38,724 nt of DNA from Eubacteriales bacterium (GCA_030533225.1 JAUNJO010000011.1:1-38724), one strand, 5' to 3'; shown: positions 16,963-26,334, numbered from the stretch's first letter. A program made the numbers and translations. The notes: a model not told the origin generated them from the letters alone.

Positions 16963-18109
16963 ATAGATTCCTCCGTTCCGGGCCAATCTCATCTTCCACC
17001 GTGTCAAAGTCGATAACCTTCAGCTCGACCAATGGCCCAAAGTATTCACGGAGAAAGCCAATCTGGTATGCAAAGCACAGTACGACGACCGGGTCCTGCT
17101 TTTGTGTGTTCAGGGTTTCGTGAAGTCGCATCAGTCTGGCAATATCTGCATCCAGATAAGAAAATATGTAGACGTCGTCTACGATAGCGTCATACTCAAA
17201 TCGACCTCGGTTGTACGCTCGGTCTTCCGGGTCGAAGAGCAGATTCAATATTTTTTCTTTCCAATCCGGAACAGTAAGGAGGCGTAATTGCCGGATGCCA
17301 TCCTCACTAAGCGGAATGAAATATATGTGGTCATATACGGAATCAAACCTAAACTCGTGCTTTTGGGATTTGTCTGATTCCAAAATGGTGTTCAGAGCGA
17401 CTGTGCCAGACTGACCGAAAAGAATCGCCGAATCAACAATTGATATCCGAGAATTCATATTGGCCAGATCTGATAAGGAGTCCTTCGCCTTAAACTCACC
17501 CTTACCGGACCATTTCATCGTGGCGCTTCGCGTGTTGTACATGGCATAGCAGGTTCCGCACGCAAACAGCGCACCAACCATTCTGGTGAAACTGGTTTTG
17601 CTCATCTCGTCTTCGCTGAGTCTCTTAAGATCCTTGGATGGATACATAACGGCTTCGCTGGGTATGAGGTGAACGAACTCTTCGTTTTGAAGTTCCGGTA
17701 AAAGAAACGGTCTTGCTTCAATGCCGGCACGCATACACATTGTCACAGCCTCTCCGATGCGGTGATTTCGTTCTCTGTGTGAGACTGACCCGGAGAAGTT
17801 GTGTCGTTGGAAAGAATTCAGGTAATGCTTGTGGCATTCAGGTGAAATCCATTCCAGTATGGGAAAGGCGGGTTTATACAGGCGGATGTTTCGATTCCTA
17901 TCGTCACCCGAGACACTCAGGAGTCGGCAAGTCATCGTGTCGCCGGTCTCTGTGTTGTAAAAGGTTTGCGGTCGATTCAATTTGTGTACAAGGTTTTTTA
18001 GGACAGCCTTGTTACCGAGCAGATGTCGTGCACTAAGTGGGTATTCACCAACGATTGAAAGAAGCGTGATGAACTGCCAGACCTGACTGCCGGGAGTGAA
18101 CTGAACCAT
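16952..18109 (-). CDS. Replication-relaxation-like helix-turn-helix protein of the conjugation operon
   Basis: A protein of 385 residues. Its N-terminus (FTPGSQVWQFITLLSIVGEY) and the following segment look like the winged-helix start of the mobile-element proteins often annotated as replication-relaxation family, placed next to VirD4. The middle is basic, and a segment near residue 230-260 (ISIVDSAILFGQSGTVALN) is less typical. The last third has YDAIVDDVYIFSYLDADIARLM. I choose the ATG at 18109, 10 nt after GAGGT; a GTG at 18157 is also open but has no well-spaced site. The gene overlaps the VirD4 start. The biochemical role is unknown; DNA binding near the transfer origin is a reasonable guess. 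Confidence 0.7.
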   Translation of the reverse strand: MVQFTPGSQVWQFITLLSIVGEYPLSARHLLGNKAVLKNLVHKLNRPQTFYNTETGDTMTCRLLSVSGDDRNRNIRLYKPAFPILEWISPECHKHYLNSFQRHNFSGSVSHRERNHRIGEAVTMCMRAGIEARPFLLPELQNEEFVHLIPSEAVMYPSKDLKRLSEDEMSKTSFTRMVGALFACGTCYAMYNTRSATMKWSGKGEFKAKDSLSDLANMNSRISIVDSAILFGQSGTVALNTILESDKSQKHEFRFDSVYDHIYFIPLSEDGIRQLRLLTVPDWKEKILNLLFDPEDRAYNRGRFEYDAIVDDVYIFSYLDADIARLMRLHETLNTQKQDPVVVLCFAYQIGFLREYFGPLVELKVIDFDTVEDEIGPERRNLFEG

Positions 18110-18277
18110 CAGCGAAGAAACCTCGTGTTGAAAGAAATTTCGGCACGATGACTGCACTCTCCGCCTAAAATCCCGTCAGTCGGTAGCTCGGAAACCCTTG
18201 ATTTGCAAAGACTTTTCGCTCTTTTATTCCGTGTTACGCAAATAGGGGTCAAAAAAACGGCCTTGCGTAACATGGGA
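18110..18277 (-). other. Odd 168-bp gap inside the conjugation operon with a 10-bp inverted repeat
   Basis: Genes before and after this gap overlap or nearly touch, but here 168 bp carry no convincing gene. A perfect inverted repeat TGTTACGCAA (18232-18241) and TTGCGTAACA (18263-18272) encloses a 21-nt loop. Nearby, AAACCCTTGATTT (18192-18204) is shared exactly with the sequence just after lysS (29959-29971). A 67-codon frame crosses the gap and ends TGATG on the next start, but its composition is unlike a protein and it runs through the inverted repeat. Confidence 0.6.
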
Positions 18278-18970
18278 TTAAGCCCCGCAAATAATGTTTT
18301 CATAGAGCACAACCCCCTTATCCGGCATCGCTTTTTCTTCTACAAACCACATTGGAAAATCGTGCTTCGGGACCACATAAACCTCGGTACGATTTTCACT
18401 TGCCGATGCGCTGCAATAGTAATGCGAGCACACACCCGGGTTATCATCTGGCATCACCTTCGAGGCAACAATGTCTGTCACCATATTCACCTCGATATTA
18501 TCGTGATCGCGCATTCTCTTTTCCGGCCGCGTCCTCTCGTAGACGTGCCGTACTATGAGAACGCAATCTCGGTACCGTATCTTCGGATGACCCTGGAAGA
18601 ACTTATTCATTGCCGGCAGTAAATAAGTTCGGACATAATCGTGAGACCCGGAGGATTTCTTGGGGAGCAGTGTCGGTATCCTGAGGCAGAACCAACCTTC
18701 TGCCGTAAACCCGATTTCCACCGGGATTGTTTCAGCGATGATATCGGCCACATCTTGCTTGGCTGTGCGATACCCGGTATAAGCAGGAAGCACTCTTGTT
18801 AAAAGCGTTGTCTTTTCCGTAACTGCTTCCAACTTGAGCGCTTTGTCATAGGCTGTATTCAAATCATCTGCTTCCAAATACCACCGCACAGCTGCGGCCT
18901 GTTCGCTCATCCGCTTGATGCCGTTTTCGATTTTTACCAGCACCTTATAAAATTGACTGTCTTTATTCAT
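18278..18970 (-). CDS. DUF6100-family protein
   Basis: A 230-residue soluble protein matching by wording and position the DUF6100 proteins of clostridial ICEs. It has a helical N-terminal half (FYKVLVKIENGIKRM, then AVRWYLEADDLNTAYDKA) and a strand-rich C-terminal half with GWFCLRIPTLLPKK, YVRTYLLPAMNKFF and RDCVLIVRHVYE. No catalytic motif is obvious. The ATG at 18970 has AGGAGG 9 nt upstream and overlaps the end of the preceding gene by 8 nt, so the two are probably translated together. It is one of several soluble proteins between VirB4 and VirD4. Function unknown. Confidence 0.75.
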   Translation of the reverse strand: MNKDSQFYKVLVKIENGIKRMSEQAAAVRWYLEADDLNTAYDKALKLEAVTEKTTLLTRVLPAYTGYRTAKQDVADIIAETIPVEIGFTAEGWFCLRIPTLLPKKSSGSHDYVRTYLLPAMNKFFQGHPKIRYRDCVLIVRHVYERTRPEKRMRDHDNIEVNMVTDIVASKVMPDDNPGVCSHYYCSASASENRTEVYVVPKHDFPMWFVEEKAMPDKGVVLYENIICGA

Positions 18971-19493
18971 TGGCAACATCCTCCTGTGAATAGAAATGAA
19001 CCGTCGGCTCATCTTCTCCATCAAAATCGATGGTTGCAAACAGGCACGGCGCTTCCGGTACCTTTAGGCGAGGTATCACCGATGTGTTTGGCACCACAAC
19101 GATGTATTTGAGATCTTCACCGGGTTGGAGAAGCTTTAACAAATGTTCTTCGCCTTCATACAGAACGATGATTTCATATCCGGTGTCTTCCTTCAGGAAA
19201 TACAGTTGCGCAGGATAGGTTGCCGGATAATGCGCTCTGGGATCCACCTGATCGATAAACTGAAGGAGAACCCAAATCGCAAGCTCGATTCTCGGTTCGG
19301 GCTTACACAGCCTGTCAAGTCCCCAGTAGTAACCGCCGCCAACCTCTTGGATTTTTCGGTGCCTTTGTAGATTCTTCAAAATCTTTTCTTCGGCAACCTC
19401 GGGCGCTTGCAGAAGTTTTGATATCTGCAGCTTTGAAACGGCACCGTATTGAGAGAGCCACTTGATAACGTTTTGCTCATCTTGCAGAAACAC
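18963..19493 (-). CDS. DUF5697-family protein
   Basis: A 176-residue protein that fits the DUF5697 family of mobile-element proteins. The N-terminus (NVIKWLSQYGAVSKLQISKL) is a winged-helix-like segment followed by KILKNLQRHRKIQEVGGGYY, a pattern similar to the start of replication-relaxation proteins. The C-terminal part (YEIIVLYEGEEHLLKLL, KYIVVVPNTSVI) resembles a small alpha/beta domain. The start is GTG at 19493, with AAGGAGG 8 nt upstream. It lies downstream of virB4 and overlaps the DUF6100 gene. DNA recognition is inferred only from the helix-turn-helix-like start. Confidence 0.72.
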   Translation of the reverse strand: MFLQDEQNVIKWLSQYGAVSKLQISKLLQAPEVAEEKILKNLQRHRKIQEVGGGYYWGLDRLCKPEPRIELAIWVLLQFIDQVDPRAHYPATYPAQLYFLKEDTGYEIIVLYEGEEHLLKLLQPGEDLKYIVVVPNTSVIPRLKVPEAPCLFATIDFDGEDEPTVHFYSQEDVANE

Positions 19494-19536
19494 TTAAAAC
19501 ACCTCCTTGTGCGTATTTGGTATCATAATGAGTATT

Positions 19537-22065
19537 TTACTCGGAATGCGTTTGTTCTCTCTGTCGTTCCCGTAGGATTGCTTCCAGTTCAGCACGGTCA
19601 GTGGTAATCATTTCGTGCTCAACTTTAGAAGCCTTTACAAGAACAGGCACTTTGTTATTGTTGGAATAAATCAATGCCTCGCCACGTTCGAAGCGTATAA
19701 TGGATTGAATCTCGGTCTTGGTCAATTTCAGAACGTCCTGAACGTACTTGGCTTCATCGGGCTCAAGGTTTAGAATAATTTTGTTCTTGGAGTTATTGAT
19801 AATAGCTCTTCCGTATTTACCGTCCTCAAGGCCAAAGAAGTCGCTGAGGTCCTGTGTGGCAGAAACGGCTGCGCCACCAAAGCCACGGATGGTTTTGAAG
19901 ATGGTCAAGCAGAACTCTGCGGCTTGCTTGTTGGAGCTGGTACCAACGAGCTTCCATATCTCGTCGATCATAACTGCCTTCTTTTTGGTAAGGTCCTTCT
20001 TGACCGAGTCCCAAATGTAATCCAGGGCAATCATCATACCAACAGGAAGCAATTTGCCTTTCAGCTCCGACAAATCAAAGACAATGTACTTGTTGGATAG
20101 ATCCACATTAGTCTGTCTGTTAAAGGATTGCGCCGAGCCGGTTACGAAACGGCTGACGATAACGGCAATGCGCTCAGTCATCTTATTTTCAAGAAGACGC
20201 TTATGCAGATCTCCGAGAATAGGCATTTGCTTCATCTTCGGTGGATTTGCCGTTGGATCCTCATAGACCGATTCGTTATCGTGGGTAATACCGAAATCAG
20301 CATACGTCTTGATGAGTGCTTCATCCAGAAGTTGTTCCTCTTCGTTTGTCATATCCGGAATCAGCAAGGAGAAGAAAATCATAAGCTGCTGGATTTTATT
20401 TGCGAGCATCGAGCCGAGCTCTACATAGTCCATAGCATCAATAAGCTCCATTTCGGGAGCAATCGTATGTCTGATCTCCATAATGTTGATACAATGCGGA
20501 GAGCCGGGAGCAATGCGAACGAACTGACCACCCACAGCGTTACAAGCCCTGCGGAACTCGTGTCCCTTGATTGGTGCCAGGATAAAACACTGAATGCCGC
20601 GCATTCGCATTCGCAAGGCTAAAAGCTGAAGCGTAAAGGTTTTGCCTGCGCCACTGGTGCCGATAAGATTTAGGTTGGCATTCTTGTTCTTTTTGGTGTT
20701 GAACAAGTCCACGATGCACAGCGAGTTGTTATGACGGTTAATACCGAGCAAAACGCCCGTATCATCCGAAAGCTCATAGCTTGTGAACATATAGGTGGAT
20801 GCAGCACCGCTGGTCAATACGTTGCGCTTGGCCTTCTTCTCAAGGGAAGGCGCAATCTTCAAAAATGGCATGACCGAACGGAGTGCTGCTTCCTGTTGGA
20901 ATCGGCAATCGCTAACGTACATATCCATTGATTTGAGCATATCCACCATCTGTTGCTTACGCCACATCAATTCTTCATAGGTTCTTGCCGACACCGTAAT
21001 AAACACAGACATATAAAATAGGTCTTCGTTATAATTGGCAATACCGTGCTTGATGTAGTAGCCTGCCTGAATGGAGTTTGCAAGTTCTTCATAGTCCGTG
21101 CTCGTATCCTGCATACTTTTGATTTTTGTTCGGTTGAGTCGGATACGTTGGGCGACCTTATCAATGGTCTTGCTTCGGTTTTCTCGGCGCAGGAACACGT
21201 CAATGTCAACGCCTTCACCGGCATTGATAAGAGAGCTCATCCAACCGGCACGAACACGGCTCGGATAACCGTCTCCCTTAATGAAAAGGAAGGAGTAATA
21301 AAGTCCGTCCATAATCACATAGTTGTGATGCTTAAGGTCAATGCCGCGTGGGGCAATAAAATGAGCAAATCGGATATGGGGTACTTCATCGATGCCGATA
21401 ACCTTGTTTTTAGCTGCCATCGTATCTATGACCACACGCTCCACACGACTGGAAAAAGGTTCTTCCACACAGGAACGGCGGTTAAAGAACATATACAGGA
21501 TTTCTGCCGTTGCTTCGTCAGGATCTTCCGGCTGAAGAATGGAGTTGCCGCACTGCATAAAGTAAGCGCGGGCATTCTGCTCAGCCGTCTGCATCATACT
21601 GTAAATTTGCGAGAAATCATCCGTCTCGTTACGGCGGAGCTCTTCATACTGGAAAATCAAAAAGAAGCGTCTGGTCAACGCTTCTCGGCTTCCGACGTCC
21701 TTGATAAGATTGATATAATCATCTCCAAGGCGTTTACACTCTTCGCTTGGTTCGGCTTCCAGTTCTTCACGAACCATCGCTACGTGCTTGTCGGAATCAG
21801 CACGGCGAGTGATAGATTTGAACTGTAATTTCATTGGTGAGATTTTGAGCCAACTTGCAAAAGTGGAGATGATGCTGAATTGCTCATCGTCAGAACGAAG
21901 CATAAAGTTAATGGGCTCAATCTCAAGAATCTTGATATACCTGCCGTCTGTGGTTTCGATGATGCCATGACGCAGGTCTTTAATTGGAATAGAGTCCTGT
22001 ACGAACTCAAGCTTTTCTGGCTTTTTTCTTCGCTTTTTTCCTTTTGCGAAGCCTTGCTGTGTCAT
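19537..22065 (-). CDS. VirB4-type conjugation ATPase
   Basis: The energy-providing ATPase of the mating pore, 842 residues. After a basic N-terminus (KGKKRRKK) comes the CagE/TrbE/VirB domain, with the Walker A box GTSGAGKT at 469-476 and Walker B VMIDE at 698-702, followed by FKTIRGFGGAAVSATQDLSD. The length is usual for the family. The ATG at 22065 lies inside the end of the PrgI-type gene, with a 59-nt overlap, and the weak purine-rich site GGGTGGG suggests translation coupled to that gene. Order PrgI-VirB4 is the standard pair in Gram-positive type IV systems. It acts at the cytoplasmic face of the membrane. Confidence 0.95.
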   Translation of the reverse strand: MTQQGFAKGKKRRKKPEKLEFVQDSIPIKDLRHGIIETTDGRYIKILEIEPINFMLRSDDEQFSIISTFASWLKISPMKLQFKSITRRADSDKHVAMVREELEAEPSEECKRLGDDYINLIKDVGSREALTRRFFLIFQYEELRRNETDDFSQIYSMMQTAEQNARAYFMQCGNSILQPEDPDEATAEILYMFFNRRSCVEEPFSSRVERVVIDTMAAKNKVIGIDEVPHIRFAHFIAPRGIDLKHHNYVIMDGLYYSFLFIKGDGYPSRVRAGWMSSLINAGEGVDIDVFLRRENRSKTIDKVAQRIRLNRTKIKSMQDTSTDYEELANSIQAGYYIKHGIANYNEDLFYMSVFITVSARTYEELMWRKQQMVDMLKSMDMYVSDCRFQQEAALRSVMPFLKIAPSLEKKAKRNVLTSGAASTYMFTSYELSDDTGVLLGINRHNNSLCIVDLFNTKKNKNANLNLIGTSGAGKTFTLQLLALRMRMRGIQCFILAPIKGHEFRRACNAVGGQFVRIAPGSPHCINIMEIRHTIAPEMELIDAMDYVELGSMLANKIQQLMIFFSLLIPDMTNEEEQLLDEALIKTYADFGITHDNESVYEDPTANPPKMKQMPILGDLHKRLLENKMTERIAVIVSRFVTGSAQSFNRQTNVDLSNKYIVFDLSELKGKLLPVGMMIALDYIWDSVKKDLTKKKAVMIDEIWKLVGTSSNKQAAEFCLTIFKTIRGFGGAAVSATQDLSDFFGLEDGKYGRAIINNSKNKIILNLEPDEAKYVQDVLKLTKTEIQSIIRFERGEALIYSNNNKVPVLVKASKVEHEMITTDRAELEAILRERQREQTHSE

Positions 22066-22384
22066 ATTTATATCCCACCCTTCTAAAAGTTAGTCTTCTG
22101 CGGCTCATCATAAAATAAATGATGTGGCCTAAATACTGGAACAGTGAATCTCCGTCAATTCCCATCATTGCAACCACGCCGAGAGGAATCAGCGTTACGG
22201 TCATTACAACGATGCGAATGGTACTCGGCATCGGTATCAGCATCAGCTCCGGATAGCCAACGAGCACAATCAGTATCAGTGCTTCGATAGCATTACGGGG
22301 CTCAAGCATACCACCCAGGATCTTACCCGAGTCTGTGTAGTTTGCCGGTATAGAGAACACATTACTGAATTCCTTATCATCCAT
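22007..22384 (-). CDS. PrgI-family (VirB3-like) membrane protein
   Basis: A 125-residue protein with two adjacent membrane segments (IEALILIVLVGYPELMLIPM and IRIVVMTVTLIPLGVVAMM) and a very basic C-terminus (RLRKRKKAKKKARKA). This is the PrgI or VirB3-like layout, an inner-membrane part of the Gram-positive mating channel. Its 3' end overlaps virB4 by 59 nt, so the basic tail is encoded in DNA that also encodes the start of VirB4. The ATG at 22384 follows GAAGGTG. It sits 17 nt after the NlpC/P60 gene. Confidence 0.88.
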   Translation of the reverse strand: MDDKEFSNVFSIPANYTDSGKILGGMLEPRNAIEALILIVLVGYPELMLIPMPSTIRIVVMTVTLIPLGVVAMMGIDGDSLFQYLGHIIYFMMSRRRLTFRRVGYKYDTARLRKRKKAKKKARKA

Positions 22385-22401
22385 AGCTACACCTTCTTTC
22401 C

Positions 22402-24144
22402 TTATTCGACGTCGGGGACAACCGACGAATCTTCAAAGTTAACTTCCTTGGGCCTGCGCAGTGAAAGACTCGCTTCATAGCTTGGAGTGTTTAGGATAAC
22501 GCCTTCACCACCGGAGGAGTGAACCCACATACGCTCACCGTTTTCACCGTATCCGGCAAATATAAGCACGTGGTTCCATCCTTGACCATCGGCATCCATA
22601 AGAAATCCGAGGTCTCCGGGAAGAAGCTCGGCGGCTGTGATAGCATAGGACTCATCCCATTGGCTCCAAGTGCCGCCGTAAAGACTGACACCAACAGCGG
22701 TTTTGTAGGTCCAATCGGTAAATCCGGAGCAATCCAGACCGAAAGGACGAATCGTACCGCTTGTGGTGGAACCTGCAGCTGTAACAAGCTTTGGCGTGTT
22801 CCATTCATCATTCCAACCTGCAGCCGATTTGCCTCCCCAGAAGTAAGGCACTTTGCCAACCAGGGAAAGACCTGTTTTTACAATATGCTTTCTGGTCTCA
22901 CTGCAATTTTGTCTTGCAAGGAATGCGATGAGCTCGGTATCTGTAAGCGGAACTGCGCTACCGTTTGAAGCAGTACCGTACAAAGTCATTTTCAACGCTT
23001 GTGCTCGACTATCAATGACCTGTCCGTAAGTAGTACCAAACTGACTGTATTCGGCATTCAAATCCAAGCCAAAGGCATTGGAAATCACCGTATTGTCAAA
23101 GGGATGAATGGTGCATTCCAGATACTTGACGATTTCCTTTGTCGGTGTCAGCGTTTGCGTTCCTGCCGACTGGTAATAGGTTGCCGTTCTGGTACCGGTA
23201 ATTGTTCCACCCGAGTATACGGGGAGAGTAACCGTTGTAGCTGTGTACATATCCACCTCAACCGCAACATCCGAAGTTTTTTCTTCATCCTGCACATAGT
23301 AGGTCTTCTCGGCGGTTTCATATCGGTATTGAGGAACACCGTTAATCGTACCGGTTTGAACAACACGGGTTATGACCGTCATCGTAACCGGCTTATAGGT
23401 ATAATAAGTAACCGGTGTGATAACCTCATTTTCTTTTTCAACAGATGTTACAGGGAACATATTTCCGGATACGTTTGTTAGCTTGGCCTGCAAATCACTT
23501 TCGGTTGCGTCCAATTGAGCTACCGAGGTAGAATAGGCCGACATAATATACGCCACGTCATAACCGGCGGAGCTCTGTGCATGATTGACTAAAGCATTCA
23601 TCGAAAGGTCGTAATCATATCCGCCATCGGCTATGAGCGTTTCTACCTGCGTCATTGAAGAATCGTATCCAAGCCCTATGATATTGGATATCACATCCGT
23701 TACCGTTTCAAATACAGTTACGATTGTAACCTGTTCGGTAGGCGCGTTACCGTCAAGGCCCAGTGCCTTGTTTATCAGAATTCCGGGGAGCTCTACTATG
23801 AGCACAATTAGGAATACCACACACAAACAGATGCAGACGAGAATCTTAAAAAGTGTGTGGCGCATTGCCCACGCCGCCGCTATGATAGCACCCCAAGGTC
23901 CGCCGGAAGCTGTACCTGCAGCGATCTCAGCAACAGCCTTACCGCCTTCCACACCAGCCTTCACCGTTGCGGCTGCGGCATTGGCAGTGGCTTCAGCTCC
24001 TTTGGCGGCGGCAGTTTGTGCGGCAGCTTTTCCTGCTTCTTTTCCCGCATTGGCCGCTGATTTTGCTGCTTTAGCAGCGTTTTGCGCTGCGGCACCGTAA
24101 TTGTCGGCACCGTCACCGACTTGTTGTTTGTTCGGCTCTGCCAT
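22402..24144 (-). CDS. VirB1-like NlpC/P60 cell-wall hydrolase of the mating pore
   Basis: A 580-residue protein. The start is ATG at 24144, with AGGAGG 8 nt upstream. Residues 10-90 are alanine- and lysine-rich and probably helical (AAQNAAKAAKSAANAGKEA). One membrane segment (LFKILVCICLCVVFLIVLIV) follows. The extracellular part has a long spacer with strand-rich repeats (VTPVTYYTYKPVTMTVITRV) and a C-terminal NlpC/P60 domain: PFGLDCSGFTDW holds the nucleophile (about C472), GWNHVLIFAG the histidine (about H525), and VHSSGG the third position. It would open peptidoglycan to let the channel through. It lies between VirB6 and PrgI. Confidence 0.9.
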   Translation of the reverse strand: MAEPNKQQVGDGADNYGAAAQNAAKAAKSAANAGKEAGKAAAQTAAAKGAEATANAAAATVKAGVEGGKAVAEIAAGTASGGPWGAIIAAAWAMRHTLFKILVCICLCVVFLIVLIVELPGILINKALGLDGNAPTEQVTIVTVFETVTDVISNIIGLGYDSSMTQVETLIADGGYDYDLSMNALVNHAQSSAGYDVAYIMSAYSTSVAQLDATESDLQAKLTNVSGNMFPVTSVEKENEVITPVTYYTYKPVTMTVITRVVQTGTINGVPQYRYETAEKTYYVQDEEKTSDVAVEVDMYTATTVTLPVYSGGTITGTRTATYYQSAGTQTLTPTKEIVKYLECTIHPFDNTVISNAFGLDLNAEYSQFGTTYGQVIDSRAQALKMTLYGTASNGSAVPLTDTELIAFLARQNCSETRKHIVKTGLSLVGKVPYFWGGKSAAGWNDEWNTPKLVTAAGSTTSGTIRPFGLDCSGFTDWTYKTAVGVSLYGGTWSQWDESYAITAAELLPGDLGFLMDADGQGWNHVLIFAGYGENGERMWVHSSGGEGVILNTPSYEASLSLRRPKEVNFEDSSVVPDVE

Positions 24145-24205
24145 TATCTGCACCTCCTATATCTAACTGCATTGGCAGTATTATTTTCTACTTTAAGATA
24201 AGCAA

Positions 24206-24236
24206 ACAGCCGAACCGGAGATACCGATTCGGCTGT
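24206..24236 (-). terminator. Hairpin between the VirB6-like and NlpC/P60 genes
   Basis: ACAGCCGAA (24206-24214) pairs with TTCGGCTGT (24228-24236). The stem continues inward through four more pairs to a 5-nt loop, making a 13-bp hairpin. The minus-strand tail TTTGCTTATCTT is only partly U-rich, so termination may be weak; processing or mRNA protection are alternatives. The NlpC/P60 ribosome site follows about 50 nt later. Confidence 0.55.
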
Positions 24237-24246
24237 CGCTGTTTGT

Positions 24247-26334
24247 TTACCTCTTACGCTTCGGAGACTTGATTTCGCCATCAGATCTGGCTTCAGGCTC
24301 TCCGTAACGGGTAGGTGTTGATTTATAGCGAACTGTATCAACGTTGACCGTTCGCACGTTATCACCGTCATAAACGGGCTTGCCGTTTTCAAAGACGGGT
24401 CTGCGATCCACAGCAGCCTCACCGTGAATTGCATACCATTGACTTCCGTTGACATCCTCGTATACCTGATAATCTCCACGCGGGGGAGCAAATTGTGAGG
24501 TGTCGTAGAACATCGTACCGGAACCGTTCTCGTGTCTGACTTCGAAGTGTCCGTCAAGCCTTTCGGAGCCATCCACAGAAGAAACAGGCTGATCGAATCC
24601 TGGCATAAACTGTTGGAAATACGCCTGGTTGTATGCATAAGCGTCGTCACCGGCCTCAAACTGAGGCGCATCGGCGTGCTGATTCATAGCATACCAGTCT
24701 ACACCGTTTGCAGCTGTCATAACCGTATGAGGCGCATCCGGCTCATCATAGTAAGCACTGTTGTACCACATAGTGTTGTGGCCATCGTGACTCGCTTCGA
24801 TAACGCCGTCGCCCACGGTTCTGAGGGTTGTTCCATCCGCTGCATCCGGGAATGTGGCAGCGACCATAGCAGCCTCTCCAACACCACCACTGAACTGAGG
24901 TGCATCGTAGAATGCTCCTGCGCCGGGACCGTTGGCAACCTGATACCACTGACTTCCGTCCGAAGCCGTAACCATTGAGTACGGTCCTTCAGGTTTCTCA
25001 AATTGACCTGTGCTGTAAAGGCCAAGCGAGGTTTCCTTGCCATCGCCACCAACAACCGTTGCGATAATTTGACCGCCGGTAATCTCGGTATCGGAAACCT
25101 GCATACCGTTAAGATGCGGCATATAGTTCGCGAGGCTTCTATCCGCAATATCTCCGGCAATGGTACCGGACATATTCGGCGTTCGTGCTGCGACGGAAGC
25201 GATAGAGTCACCAGTCAACTGCGCACCGTTACGTGCGGCAATACCACCGAAGGTTCTGCCCACAAATCCAATCGTTCCACCGGCGCCCATTCGTTGACCG
25301 CCTTGTACAACAGCATCTCGAACATAGCTGTTGCCCTTGAACTTGTTGGCAAATCCGGAAGCAAAACCGCTTGCTGCGGCGCCGGTACCTGTGGCAGTAG
25401 CACCACCAAATACGTTACCCGCACTCCTTGCACCGTGTCCGATTCCTGTAACAACTCTTGCTGCCATCAAAAGCTCCATACCCATACCGGAACCGGTTTG
25501 GGCAACGTTAAGGCCCATTGCCGCCAGATAAGAATCAAACTTCTGAGCAGTTTTGAGAAATGCCAAGGCGCAGAACAACCAAAGGAATACGCTTCCGTAT
25601 CCGGTAGATAAGGCACCGCCGTTTCCGATGTAGGCACCCATCGAGGAATTAAATCCTCTAAGGAACCACACATTCAAAACGAGCAATAAGAGCTGGGATC
25701 CAACCATATGACACCAGCTTCTGAATACCGGTGTCGTGACTTTTGAGGCACCCATGGAAAATGCCAGAGGTGACGTATAACAGAGCACACCAACCACGAT
25801 ATACCGTTCCACCGTTTCAAGAAGTAGCTTGAAATAGTTCCAGCCCAGTGCGATTTCCAGTATAACAAGAAGCAATAGACCTACAACGGATATTGTCGCT
25901 ATCAGCGTCGTTAGTCCGTTCATCAGCATTGCCTCTATACCTGCAAAGGTAAAATCCTCTGCGGTCATTTGGATATCCATCAGGGCTGTATACGGTGCCG
26001 TGGCGATGTTCAGGCACGTTGCAAATATCGGCTTTGCATAACCGATAAGCAGTGCAAATAAAGCACTTCTGCCAATCAGTGCCCACGGGTTTTCCGCATC
26101 TGTAACCGGCCCACCGAATACTCGGAATAATTGCCAGACTGTGATGAGGAAGAGAAGAGCCCAAGCCGTATACTGCATAACAGTAAAGGCTTTTGTTACG
26201 AAGGGGAAATATTCTTCCATGGCTGTCATGTCTGTGCCAAGCGCCTGCAGGAACATACCTGATACTGCATCCATCAGGTCGGTTACTACAGAACTGACCC
26301 ATGTAATTATCCCTTCAAATATCCAGTCAAGCAT
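24247..26334 (-). CDS. VirB6/TrbL-like membrane channel protein with a repeat tail
   Basis: A 695-residue polytopic membrane protein. Residues 1-290 hold about six membrane segments, including AWALLFLITVWQLFRVFGG, LIATISVVGLLLLVILEIAL, YIVVGVLCYTSPLAFSMG and QLLLLVLNVWFL. This is the layout of the VirB6-like channel protein of clostridial ICEs (CD0411-like). Residues 290-420 are rich in G, A and S. The last third has three repeats starting near 437, 521 and 607 (periods of 84 and 86): an aromatic motif such as MWYNSAYY or MFYDTSQF, then a DGSQWYQV or NGSQWYAI motif. The C-terminus is basic (IKSPKRKR). The ATG has AGGAGG 9 nt upstream. The gene follows virB2 by 35 nt. Confidence 0.88.
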   Translation of the reverse strand: MLDWIFEGIITWVSSVVTDLMDAVSGMFLQALGTDMTAMEEYFPFVTKAFTVMQYTAWALLFLITVWQLFRVFGGPVTDAENPWALIGRSALFALLIGYAKPIFATCLNIATAPYTALMDIQMTAEDFTFAGIEAMLMNGLTTLIATISVVGLLLLVILEIALGWNYFKLLLETVERYIVVGVLCYTSPLAFSMGASKVTTPVFRSWCHMVGSQLLLLVLNVWFLRGFNSSMGAYIGNGGALSTGYGSVFLWLFCALAFLKTAQKFDSYLAAMGLNVAQTGSGMGMELLMAARVVTGIGHGARSAGNVFGGATATGTGAAASGFASGFANKFKGNSYVRDAVVQGGQRMGAGGTIGFVGRTFGGIAARNGAQLTGDSIASVAARTPNMSGTIAGDIADRSLANYMPHLNGMQVSDTEITGGQIIATVVGGDGKETSLGLYSTGQFEKPEGPYSMVTASDGSQWYQVANGPGAGAFYDAPQFSGGVGEAAMVAATFPDAADGTTLRTVGDGVIEASHDGHNTMWYNSAYYDEPDAPHTVMTAANGVDWYAMNQHADAPQFEAGDDAYAYNQAYFQQFMPGFDQPVSSVDGSERLDGHFEVRHENGSGTMFYDTSQFAPPRGDYQVYEDVNGSQWYAIHGEAAVDRRPVFENGKPVYDGDNVRTVNVDTVRYKSTPTRYGEPEARSDGEIKSPKRKR

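Noticed and set aside
18109..18312. A 67-codon minus-strand frame ending TGATG on the next start
   Set aside because: It crosses the inverted repeat at 18232-18272, has no ribosome site and has unprotein-like composition. The TGATG overlap is the only support.
25817..26302. A 161-codon frame overlapping the VirB6-like gene in another frame
   Set aside because: The VirB6 frame has the membrane segments and ribosome site; the alternative has neither and is rich in unusual C, H and R.
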